Shown: piece by piece, positions 1 through 5,222 of the stretch
Layout of the letters: every line of letters starts with the position of its first letter
How positions within the stretch are numbered: the stretch's first letter is position 1
Source of the DNA: Lachnospiraceae bacterium
GTDB taxonomy: Bacteria; Bacillota; Clostridia; Lachnospirales; Lachnospiraceae
DNA: 5,222 nucleotides
NCBI GenBank assembly: GCA_900755865.1
Contig: CAAEHZ010000341.1
Coordinates: 1-5,222 of the forward strand
Reading direction: 5' to 3'
Translations under genes and position numbers: made by a program
Notes under the pieces: model-generated
The model's input: the letters and a program-made list of their open reading frames with translations, nothing else
What the model was told of the DNA's origin: nothing
Databases searched by the model: none

Positions 1-1
1 A

Positions 2-64
2 ATTGTACTGATATTCGGCTCCAATGCTCTGGCAAAAAAAGTTGGCGATTCCGGAATATTCTGA
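2..64 (+). CDS. C-terminal end of an LplB-type carbohydrate ABC transporter permease (partial, 5' end outside window)
   Basis: Reading from base 2 gives 20 codons ending IVLIFGSNALAKKVGDSGIF and then TGA at 62-64. A hydrophobic run followed by N-x-L-x-K-K and a short tail ending in Phe is how the last membrane helix and C-terminus of LplB/YtePQ-type sugar permeases usually look. The next gene is the matching LplC-type permease, 38 bp downstream, which is the normal order for this importer class. The identity therefore rests on a short tail plus context. The rest of the gene is to the left of the window, so its start and length cannot be given. Confidence 0.7.
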   Translation: MVLIFGSNALAKKVGDSGIF

Positions 65-90
65 CAAATTATTTTGAAAAATGTATAGAC

Positions 91-96
91 AGGAGA
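91..96 (+). promoter_or_regulatory. Ribosome binding site deciding a TTG start
   Basis: AGGAGA lies 6 nt before the TTG at 103. The in-frame ATG at 109 would be 12 nt away, which is too far, so the TTG is the better start. An out-of-frame ATG at 96-98 overlaps the site and runs into a stop after 12 codons. Confidence 0.65.
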
Positions 97-102
97 TGAG
101 TA

Positions 103-1017
103 TTGAAAATGAAAAAGCAAGCAAACAGGTCTAAAAGGCTGAAACAGAATGATACCATCTGGTCAAGAATCTTTGATGTCTGCAATGTAATAGTTTTAAT
201 TGCCTGCGGTTTTATTACGGTAGCACCATTTATTTATGTATTTGCCTGTTCGGTGGCAACGGAGCAGGAAATACTGACCAGAAAATTCTTTCTGATACCT
301 CATACCTTTCAGCCGGAATCCTATAAATACATATTTTCTTCAATTACCTTGCCAAGGGCATTCGGCAATACGGTGTTTATTACTCTGGTAGGAACAGCAC
401 TTGCGATGTTTCTTACTGTAACACTCGCTTACCCCTTGTCTAAGAAGAGATTGTGGGGCAGGTCGGTTCTGCTTTCCCTGATTTCCTTTACGCTGGTGTT
501 CAGCGGAGGAATGATTCCGACCTTCCTTGTTATCAAGGGGCTGCATATGATTGACAGCTTTGCGGCACTCATAATACCCAGTGCGCTTAGTACATGGAAT
601 CTGATTGTCATCAAGAATTTTTTTGAAGGCTTACCTGCTGAATTGGAGGATGCCGCTAAAATTGACGGAGCAAATGATTTGACTATCCTCGGAAGAATCG
701 CTTTGCCACTGTCAAAGCCAATGCTGGCAACCTTCTCTCTCTTTTATGCAGTAGGTTATTGGAACAGCTATACCAGCGCGCTGCTCTATATCAATGATAA
801 TACAAAGTGGACACTGCAGATTATGCTGAGGCAGATTATCATGCTGGCAAATGGCTCAATTGAAGGAAGCGAATACGATGTCCTGGCTACCCAGCCGCCT
901 GCAGAAAGTGTAAAAATGGCAGTAATTGTATTTGGTACTTTACCGATTCTTTTGGTATATCCGTTCCTACAGAAGCATTTCGCAAAGGGTGTTATTGTAG
1001 GAGCTGTGAAGGGATAG
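103..1017 (+). CDS. Carbohydrate ABC transporter permease, LplC/YtcP type (MalG-like)
   Basis: Inner-membrane subunit of a sugar or oligosaccharide importer, 304 aa, close to the usual length of this family. A positively charged N-terminus is followed by a first hydrophobic helix at about residues 28-48. More hydrophobic segments lie near 86-108, 122-142, 148-166, 205-225 and 272-292, giving the six-helix MalG-like layout. The cytoplasmic EAA loop that docks the ATPase is clear: ELEDAAKIDGA at 180-190, then IALPLSKP at 199-206. The gene starts at TTG 103, chosen for its ribosome binding site. It sits 38 bp after the partner permease and 39 bp before the solute-binding lipoprotein, so the three should be one operon. 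No ATPase gene is visible. Importers of this class commonly borrow a shared MsmX/MsmK-type ATPase. The substrate cannot be read from this subunit; the downstream lyase-like gene suggests an oligouronide. Confidence 0.93.
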   Translation: MKMKKQANRSKRLKQNDTIWSRIFDVCNVIVLIACGFITVAPFIYVFACSVATEQEILTRKFFLIPHTFQPESYKYIFSSITLPRAFGNTVFITLVGTALAMFLTVTLAYPLSKKRLWGRSVLLSLISFTLVFSGGMIPTFLVIKGLHMIDSFAALIIPSALSTWNLIVIKNFFEGLPAELEDAAKIDGANDLTILGRIALPLSKPMLATFSLFYAVGYWNSYTSALLYINDNTKWTLQIMLRQIIMLANGSIEGSEYDVLATQPPAESVKMAVIVFGTLPILLVYPFLQKHFAKGVIVGAVKG

Positions 1018-1043
1018 ATAATATTTATGTGTGTAATACACAG

Positions 1044-1050
1044 AAGGGAG
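1044..1050 (+). promoter_or_regulatory. Ribosome binding site fixing the lipoprotein start at 1057
   Basis: AAGGGAG ends 6 nt before the ATG at 1057. The reading frame is open back to an ATG at 1027, but that codon has no Shine-Dalgarno site and would put ten polar residues, including this site itself, in front of the signal peptide. Confidence 0.75.
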
Positions 1051-1056
1051 AAAGAA

Positions 1057-2631
1057 ATGAAAAGAAGATTTAAACAGGTACTTTCAATGGCAGCGGTGAC
1101 AGTTCTGACAACAGGATGTCTGGCAGGCTGCGGGAGCAATAGCGGTGGAGAAAGCACCTCTGCTGCAGGCGGAGGTCAGTCAGATGCGTCCCAGACAACG
1201 GACACGACCACTACAACAGAATCTGAGGCACCGGAGGCAAGACAGAGCGTCAGCATTATGGGGCTGACTTTTAACGGGAATCCGATTCCGGATGATAATC
1301 CATTGGTTACAACCCTGGAAGATACAGTTAATTATGATATCAATTTTACATGGATTCTGGATGCAGATTATAAGGATAAAATCAGCACGATGATTGCAGG
1401 AGGTACTTTGCCGGAGATTACTCTGCTGAAGTCGATTGATTCCAATATAATTCAAAACTGTCGGGCAGGTGCATTCTGGGATTTGACAGACTATCTGGAT
1501 GACTATGAATATCTTTCCCAGATAAGTGACGTGGCAAAACAGAATATTGCCATTGATGGCAGAATCTATGGAATTCCCAGAACCAGACAGCTGATGCGGC
1601 ATGTCATCACCTACCGTCAGGACTGGCTTGATAATCTTGGACTGCAGCCTGCGGCAACTTTTGAAGAATTTGAAAAAATCATCAGAGCCTTTACTTTTGA
1701 TGACCCTGATAAGAATGGAAAAAATGATACTTATGGTATCGTGTCCACAAGTGCATCTACCGGCTTTGATACAGTAGCGATGTGGTTTGGCGCACCCAAT
1801 GGCTGGGGAGAAGATGCTGACGGAAGTTTGCAGCCGGCATTTCTGACAGATGAGTATTTCCAGTCCATGGAGTGGCTGAGGGGTCTTTATAAGGAAGGAA
1901 TTCTGAATGCGGATTTTGTGACATTGCCGAATTCCGGTGCGAAGGATGCCTTTAAGTCAGAGCAGTCCGGTGTATTTTACAGTGATGCAGAAGGTAATGC
2001 CTTTGCAACTTACTTTACATCCCAGGGCATTGATGCGAAGATTACAAGTACAGCAGCATTTGAAACAGCTGCTGGAAAGGTAGCTCCTTCTGCGGATGGA
2101 TATGCCGGAATTCTGGCAGTTTCCAAAGCTTCTGTGAAGACAGAGGAGGATTTAAAGAGGTGTCTGACTTTTCTGGACAGATTAAACAGTCCTGAATGTC
2201 AGAATATGTTCCAGTATGTAGGCCTGGAAGGAATCGACTGGCAGCAGAATGGGGATGGTACGGCTTCCAAAATTGGCGATGGAAATGTTACAATCGGGGA
2301 ATATGATGGATTTAACCAGATTATGATGAACATAGGCTCTCTCTATTATCCTGAAAAGCCTGCTAATGAAATTGCAGAACAGATTGCAGAAGCGCAGAAG
2401 GAAAACCTGAATTATCTGGTAAGCAATCCCGGAAAAGCGTTACTCAGAACATCGGAAACCTATAATTCTATTGGAGCACAGCTTGACCAGCTCATTTCTG
2501 ACGGAAGAATCCAGTATATTGTAGGGGAATTGGATGAAGCGGGCTGGCAGAATCTGCTTCAGGATTGGAGAAAGCAGGGTGGAGATGCAGTCATTGCTGA
2601 GGTAAACGCAGTCTATGCTAAAACAAAATAA
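1057..2631 (+). CDS. Lipoprotein extracellular solute-binding protein of a carbohydrate ABC importer (LipO/YtcQ type)
   Basis: Surface-anchored receptor that captures the sugar for the adjacent permeases, 524 aa from ATG 1057. The N-terminus MKRRFKQVLS and a hydrophobic stretch lead to the lipobox LAGC, with C25 as the predicted lipidated residue; C21 just before it lacks a good lipobox. A Gly/Ser/Thr-rich linker (about 26-64, including a run of five Thr) spans from the membrane to the folded domain. Segments such as DYKDKISTMIAGGTLPEI and DWLDNLGLQPAATFEEF are typical of the large LipO-like binding proteins. DPDKNGKNDTYG at 216-227 is an EF-hand-like loop with D216, D218, N220, K222 and D224 at alternating positions. 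This matches the structural calcium site described in the alginate-binding proteins AlgQ1/AlgQ2 and common in this family. It is probably cotranscribed with both permeases and the lyase-like gene 26 bp downstream. The ligand is inferred from context as an oligouronide and is not proven. Confidence 0.93.
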   Translation: MKRRFKQVLSMAAVTVLTTGCLAGCGSNSGGESTSAAGGGQSDASQTTDTTTTTESEAPEARQSVSIMGLTFNGNPIPDDNPLVTTLEDTVNYDINFTWILDADYKDKISTMIAGGTLPEITLLKSIDSNIIQNCRAGAFWDLTDYLDDYEYLSQISDVAKQNIAIDGRIYGIPRTRQLMRHVITYRQDWLDNLGLQPAATFEEFEKIIRAFTFDDPDKNGKNDTYGIVSTSASTGFDTVAMWFGAPNGWGEDADGSLQPAFLTDEYFQSMEWLRGLYKEGILNADFVTLPNSGAKDAFKSEQSGVFYSDAEGNAFATYFTSQGIDAKITSTAAFETAAGKVAPSADGYAGILAVSKASVKTEEDLKRCLTFLDRLNSPECQNMFQYVGLEGIDWQQNGDGTASKIGDGNVTIGEYDGFNQIMMNIGSLYYPEKPANEIAEQIAEAQKENLNYLVSNPGKALLRTSETYNSIGAQLDQLISDGRIQYIVGELDEAGWQNLLQDWRKQGGDAVIAEVNAVYAKTK

Positions 2632-2645
2632 AAAGATTTGTTATA

Positions 2646-2652
2646 GAGGAGA
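2646..2652 (+). promoter_or_regulatory. Ribosome binding site of the lyase-like gene
   Basis: GAGGAGA ends 5 nt before ATG 2658 (the AGGAG core is 6 nt away). It lies within a 26-bp gap after the lipoprotein stop codon, supporting translation as part of the same operon. Confidence 0.7.
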
Positions 2653-2657
2653 TTAAC

Positions 2658-3809
2658 ATGAAACCTTATAAGATTTTTCCGAGTGAAAAGAAAACGGTAA
2701 AGGATCGTGTTTCCGGTGCGGAGGTCACTCAGCTGACCGCCTATCTTGGACACAGCCATCACTCCTATTTTACGAATAATGGATGGTATGACAATAACAG
2801 GAAACTACTGTTTACCTCTGACAGAGATAATGCAAGAAATCTTTTCAGTATTGACATCGAAAGCGGGGAGATATCCCAGCTGACAGATTTTCAGCCGGGA
2901 ATGAAAATTATGCCGGGTTTTACCAATGATGTGAACCACGTGAGGAATGAGGTGTACTATTCGATTGGCAAATGTCTTTATGGACTGAGCCTGGATACGC
3001 TGGAACAGAGAAAGCTATATGAGGCACCTGAGGGCTTCAATCAGAGCATGGGGCTTGTGGGAGCTGACGGCAGATATGTATATGGAACTTTGGGAGAGGA
3101 TTTATCAGATAGAATTTACTCAAACCTGAGTGCAAGCTATGTGGGAATGAGGGATATTTTCTTTGCTGAGCCGGATAGCCGGATAGTGCGTCTGGATTTG
3201 GATACAGGAAGTGTAGAAACCCTGTGGCAGGAAAAGTGCTGGATAGGTCACGTCAATCCTTCGCCTGTACGGCCGGAACTGCTGACTTTCTGTCATGAAG
3301 GTCCATGGCAGCTTGTAGACCATAGAATCTGGTGTATGGATGTACGGGAATGCAAACCCTGGAAGCTCCGGGAAAGGGAGGTCGAGGGAGAAAAGATAGG
3401 TCATGAGTATTGGCATCAGGATGGTATTCATGTGGGATATCAGGTACACAGACCGGAGGGAGGGTCACGCTTTGGTGTGATTAAATTTGACGGAACAGAA
3501 CGAGAAGAAGCCCCATGCATTCCTTTTCCCAGTCCTGACCATATTTATTCCAATGATTTTAATCTGATAGTCAGTGACTCCGGTAAGGCAATTAAGCTTT
3601 ACCAGAGGAAGGGAACGGAATTTGATAAGGCAAGAGTGCTTGCCATGCATGATGGAAGCTTCTTTTATGGCAGTCATCATCCACATCCGAGAATGTCGGC
3701 TGACGGCAGGAGCGTTCTTTATAACAGTAATGTCAGTGGTTATTGCCAAATCTATATTGCTGAAATTCCGGAGGATGTTTCTTCCCTCCCGGTGCTGGAA
3801 ATAAATTAA
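2658..3809 (+). CDS. Oligogalacturonate lyase family protein (PL22-like beta-propeller), cytoplasmic
   Basis: Predicted cytoplasmic enzyme of 383 aa without signal peptide, similar in length to oligogalacturonate lyases. Known members beta-eliminate short oligogalacturonides to unsaturated monouronates. Propeller blade repeats are visible: VTQLT then KLLFTSDRDNARNLFSIDIESGEISQLTDF near residues 23-80, IVRLDLDTGSVETLW, and SADGRSVLYNSNVSGYCQIYIAEIP at the end. Family-like motifs include HSHHSYFT (32-39), FCHEGPWQLVDHRIW with H213, GHEYWHQDG with H249, PDHIYSNDFNLIVSDSG with H295, and HHPHP (340-344) with H341 and H343. In characterised PL22 enzymes equivalent histidines act as catalytic base and Mn ligands. 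The start ATG has AGAGGAG 6 nt upstream. It is the last gene of the importer operon, directly before a terminator, which fits degradation of the imported sugar. The Gln recalled as a fourth metal ligand, three residues before HPH, is Gly338 here. The exact substrate may therefore differ from homogalacturonan fragments. Confidence 0.82.
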   Translation: MKPYKIFPSEKKTVKDRVSGAEVTQLTAYLGHSHHSYFTNNGWYDNNRKLLFTSDRDNARNLFSIDIESGEISQLTDFQPGMKIMPGFTNDVNHVRNEVYYSIGKCLYGLSLDTLEQRKLYEAPEGFNQSMGLVGADGRYVYGTLGEDLSDRIYSNLSASYVGMRDIFFAEPDSRIVRLDLDTGSVETLWQEKCWIGHVNPSPVRPELLTFCHEGPWQLVDHRIWCMDVRECKPWKLREREVEGEKIGHEYWHQDGIHVGYQVHRPEGGSRFGVIKFDGTEREEAPCIPFPSPDHIYSNDFNLIVSDSGKAIKLYQRKGTEFDKARVLAMHDGSFFYGSHHPHPRMSADGRSVLYNSNVSGYCQIYIAEIPEDVSSLPVLEIN

Positions 3810-3827
3810 AATATAGTAAGCAGGAAT

Positions 3828-3863
3828 AAAAATGCTGTACTCCTCGGGGAGTACAGCATTTTT
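3828..3863 (+). terminator. Intrinsic terminator closing the sugar-uptake operon (perfect 16-bp stem)
   Basis: The arm at 3828-3843 (AAAAATGCTGTACTCC) is the exact reverse complement of 3848-3863, with a TCGG loop at 3844-3847. The right arm ends in five T and the left arm begins with five A. It starts 18 bp after the stop codon of the lyase-like gene. The terminal T run is short and is followed by GG. Because the flanks are symmetric, the hairpin could also stop antisense transcription. Confidence 0.9.
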
Positions 3864-3920
3864 GGACAGAAAAGCCCTTATGTGCAGAAGGGGAAGCACA
3901 GTTTTCTGCCGACAGCACAT

Positions 3921-3938
3921 ATTTACAGGAATGTAAAT
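3921..3938. repeat. Perfect dyad ATTTACA-N4-TGTAAAT upstream of the trmB promoter
   Basis: Arms at 3921-3927 and 3932-3938 are perfect 7-bp inverted repeats separated by GGAA. The dyad ends 11 bp before the TTGACA box at 3950. Position and symmetry fit a transcription-factor operator, but I cannot name the factor, and an 18-bp AT-rich dyad may arise by chance. Confidence 0.4.
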
Positions 3939-3949
3939 CCAGGGAATCA

Positions 3950-3978
3950 TTGACAAAACGAAAAAGATACAGTAAATT
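3950..3978 (+). promoter_or_regulatory. Predicted sigma-A promoter of trmB
   Basis: A perfect -35 box TTGACA (3950-3955) is followed by a 17-bp spacer and a -10-like TAAATT (3973-3978, four of six matches to TATAAT). It lies after the operon terminator and would give a 5' leader of about 70 nt before the trmB ATG at 4056. Confidence 0.6.
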
Positions 3979-4045
3979 GATAGCACAAGTATAGCCGTCA
4001 GAGGGCGGAAGAAGCTTGTTATGCGCAAAGGGCGTGCGCAGAAGT

Positions 4046-4051
4046 GAGGAG
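4046..4051 (+). promoter_or_regulatory. Ribosome binding site deciding the trmB start at 4056
   Basis: GAGGAG ends 4 nt before ATG 4056. The alternative in-frame GTG at 4044 overlaps this site and has no Shine-Dalgarno of its own. The ATG also yields the MRLRNI N-terminus normal for TrmB. Confidence 0.75.
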
Positions 4052-4055
4052 AAAT

Positions 4056-4700
4056 ATGAGATTAAGGAATATAACCGGTTCCCGGGAGGTCATTGCGGAA
4101 AGCCCCTATGTGGTGCAGGAAGAATTACAGCCGCAGGTGGCAGGAACCTGGCATACATTGTTTGGAAATAATAATCCCATTCACATTGAGATTGGCATGG
4201 GAAAGGGAAAGTTCATTCATACCATGGCAAAGCTGCACCCGGATATCAATTATGTGGGAATTGAAAAATATTCCAGTGTCCTTTTGCGGGCAATCCAGAA
4301 GATGGAGGAAGAGGAGCTTCCCAATCTGAAATTCTTAAGGATGGATGCGGAGGATATTGCTACTGTGTTTGCACCGGGAGAGGTAGACCGGATTTATCTC
4401 AATTTTTCCGACCCATGGCCCAAGGACAGGCATGCCAGGCGCAGACTCCCTTCCAGGGAATTTCTGGCAAGATATGATGTAATTCTCAAAAAAGAGGGAA
4501 GGATTGCCTTTAAAACGGACAATCGGGATTTGTTTGATTTTGCAGTGGAAGAACTGGAACCGGCAGGCTGGAAAGCAGAGGTCATCACCTATGATTTGCA
4601 TGGGGATGAAAAGCTGATGGAAGGAAATGTGATGACGGAATACGAGGAAAAGTTTTCCGCCATGGGAAATCCTATCTGCAAATATATTATTTACAGATAA
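4056..4700 (+). CDS. trmB: tRNA (guanine-N7-)-methyltransferase TrmB
   Basis: Uses S-adenosylmethionine to make 7-methylguanosine at position 46 in the variable loop of many tRNAs; cytoplasmic. The protein is 214 aa from ATG 4056, essentially the length of the Bacillus subtilis enzyme. The SAM-binding glycine motif is IEIGMGKGK at 44-52. The family signature NFSDPWPKDRHARRRL is at 116-131, KTDNRDLF begins at 153, and the C-terminal TEYEEKF motif is at 194-200. All the expected motifs are present and there is no sign of damage. It has its own promoter-like sequence and stands 246 bp after the sugar operon, so it is a separate unit. The next gene, trxA, is 110 bp downstream on the same strand with no clear terminator between them, so the two may be partly cotranscribed. 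Confidence 0.96.
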   Translation: MRLRNITGSREVIAESPYVVQEELQPQVAGTWHTLFGNNNPIHIEIGMGKGKFIHTMAKLHPDINYVGIEKYSSVLLRAIQKMEEEELPNLKFLRMDAEDIATVFAPGEVDRIYLNFSDPWPKDRHARRRLPSREFLARYDVILKKEGRIAFKTDNRDLFDFAVEELEPAGWKAEVITYDLHGDEKLMEGNVMTEYEEKFSAMGNPICKYIIYR

Positions 4701-4743
4701 CGGATAGCCGGATTGAAACTGGTTATAGTAAATAGTTGCAGAA

Positions 4744-4766
4744 TGTATCAGTGCGTACCTGATACA
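4744..4766. repeat. Inverted repeat TGTATCAG-N7-CTGATACA between trmB and trxA
   Basis: Arms at 4744-4751 and 4759-4766 are perfect 8-bp inverted repeats around TGCGTAC. The 3' arm is followed by GGGCAGTC and not by a T run, so this is not a standard intrinsic terminator. It begins 43 bp after the trmB stop and ends 44 bp before the trxA start. That position suits an operator for trxA or an RNA hairpin in a trmB-trxA transcript. No factor is recognised. Confidence 0.55.
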
Positions 4767-4799
4767 GGGCAGTCATCAAACAGTAATGTGCGCAGAAAT

Positions 4800-4803
4800 G
4801 GAG
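4800..4803 (+). promoter_or_regulatory. Ribosome binding site of trxA
   Basis: GGAG lies 7 nt before ATG 4811. A second purine run, AAGG at 4806-4809, is only 1 nt from the start and too close to serve. Confidence 0.6.
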
Positions 4804-4810
4804 AAAAGGA

Positions 4811-5128
4811 ATGGAATACAAATTTACAACAGACAATTTTGAAACAGAGGTATTACAGGCAGAGCTTCCTGTATTGGTAGATTTTTATGCAGACTGGTGC
4901 GGTCCCTGTAAAATGATGGCGCCGGTTGTGGAAAAGCTGGCTGAGGAGTATGAAGGAAAGTTAAAGGTGGGAAAGTGCAATGTGGACGAAAACATGCAGC
5001 TTGCACAGAAATACCGTATTTCCAGTATTCCTGCATTTATGGTATTTAAAAACGGGGAAGCCGCAGCAACCTGTGTGGGAGCCATGTCTGCCACGGAATT
5101 AAAGGCAAAGCTGGAACAGGTAATGTAG
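4811..5128 (+). CDS. trxA: Thioredoxin
   Basis: Small cytoplasmic dithiol-disulfide oxidoreductase of 105 aa, normal for the family, reducing protein disulfides with electrons from thioredoxin reductase. The redox motif WCGPC is at 29-33 (C30 and C33). The buried Asp that assists the second thiol corresponds to D24, in LVDFYADWCGPC. The cis-proline is P74 in ISSIPAFMVF, and G90 matches the conserved Gly before the last helix. Two additional cysteines, C56 (KCNVDEN) and C88, are present that Escherichia coli TrxA lacks. No reductase gene is adjacent. The gene follows trmB after 110 bp and is closed by a strong hairpin terminator 8 bp downstream. An inverted repeat in the upstream gap may regulate it. 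Confidence 0.97.
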   Translation: MEYKFTTDNFETEVLQAELPVLVDFYADWCGPCKMMAPVVEKLAEEYEGKLKVGKCNVDENMQLAQKYRISSIPAFMVFKNGEAAATCVGAMSATELKAKLEQVM

Positions 5129-5135
5129 GATTACG

Positions 5136-5181
5136 AAAAGAAAAGAGGTAGTGCTGTGAAGCATTACCTCTTTTCTTTTTC
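5136..5181 (+). terminator. Intrinsic terminator after trxA, probably bidirectional (19-bp stem)
   Basis: The arm 5136-5154 pairs with 5161-5179, with one G-T pair and a 6-nt loop TGTGAA. The 3' side ends in TTTTCTTTTT, and the left side is the A-rich AAAAGAAAAG, which would read as a T-rich tract on the minus strand. It lies between trxA and an apparent convergent gene end, fitting a shared terminator. Confidence 0.9.
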
Positions 5182-5187
5182 TGTTGG

Positions 5188-5222
5188 TTAATTTGCAAGC
5201 TTATCCTTTAAGGCAGCAGCCA
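5188..5222 (-). CDS. Possible C-terminal end of a convergent minus-strand gene (partial)
   Basis: On the minus strand one frame reads AAALKDKLAN and then a TAA stop (complement of 5188-5190), open to the window edge. The Ala/Lys/Leu pattern resembles the end of a helix, and the stop sits just beyond the two-way terminator, as expected for a convergent gene. Only about 11 codons are visible, so the frame could be open by chance and no product can be named. Confidence 0.45.
   Translation of the reverse strand, partial: AAALKDKLAN

Noticed and set aside
1027..1056. Upstream in-frame ATG at 1027 as the start of the solute-binding protein
   Set aside because: It lacks a ribosome site and would put polar residues before the lipoprotein signal peptide; ATG 1057 has AAGGGAG at 6 nt.
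1180..1602. Minus-strand open frame of 140 codons inside the solute-binding protein gene
   Set aside because: The residue pattern is Cys/Ile-rich and without domain character; it is explained as the antisense of the real coding strand.
3880..3936. Short 18-codon frame starting ATG TGC in the gap after the operon terminator
   Set aside because: It has no ribosome binding site at a usable distance and lies over inverted repeats upstream of the promoter; coding is not supported.
3465..4028. Long minus-strand open frame of 187 codons antisense to the lyase-like gene and running over the terminator region
   Set aside because: It overlaps a well-supported gene and crosses a perfect terminator hairpin. 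It shows no recognisable domain and has the odd composition of a shadow frame.
4035..4040. TGCGCA at 4022-4027 and 4035-4040 as a hairpin or operator before trmB
   Set aside because: TGCGCA is its own reverse complement, so two copies give apparent pairing trivially. The stem would be only 6 bp and there is no further support.
4713..4729. TTGAAA (4713-4718) and TATAGT (4724-4729) as a trxA promoter
   Set aside because: The two boxes are only 5 bp apart, and neither has a partner box at 16-18 bp, so they do not form a promoter.

Overview
The window looks like a chromosomal segment from a low-to-mid GC Firmicute, most likely a Clostridia/Lachnospiraceae-type gut anaerobe. The evidence is purine-rich AGGAG-type ribosome binding sites, a TTG start, a Firmicute-style LplB/LplC/lipoprotein sugar importer without its own ATPase, and a TrmB beginning MRLRNI. 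The lineage is inferred from style and gene content, not from a search.

Positions 1-3863 hold the 3' part of a carbohydrate-uptake operon on the + strand. In order it contains the last 20 codons of one ABC permease, a complete second permease (TTG start at 103), a lipoprotein solute-binding protein (start 1057), and a cytoplasmic seven-bladed-propeller protein of the oligogalacturonate lyase (PL22-like) family (2658-3809). Gaps are 26-40 bp, each with a good Shine-Dalgarno site. A perfect 16-bp hairpin with flanking A and T tracts (3828-3863) closes the unit. The likely scheme is capture of an oligosaccharide, probably a uronic-acid-containing pectin fragment, by the lipoprotein. It would then be imported through the two permeases, powered by a shared MsmX/MsmK-type ATPase encoded elsewhere, and cleaved in the cytoplasm by the lyase-like protein. 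The operon promoter and any regulator lie outside the window.

Positions 3864-5181 are a housekeeping block. A promoter-like TTGACA-N17-TAAATT leads to trmB (tRNA m7G46 methyltransferase, 4056-4700). A 110-bp gap with a conspicuous 8-bp-arm inverted repeat separates it from trxA (thioredoxin, WCGPC, 4811-5128). A 19-bp hairpin terminator (5136-5181) follows, able to work in both directions. The last 35 bases look like the C-terminal end of a convergent minus-strand gene.

I see no tRNA, rRNA, CRISPR array, insertion sequence, toxin-antitoxin or phage gene, and no stretch over 300 bp without a gene. I do not see a clearly undescribed system. The items most worth checking are the divergent metal site of the lyase-like protein and the unexplained dyads in the two intergenic regions around trmB.
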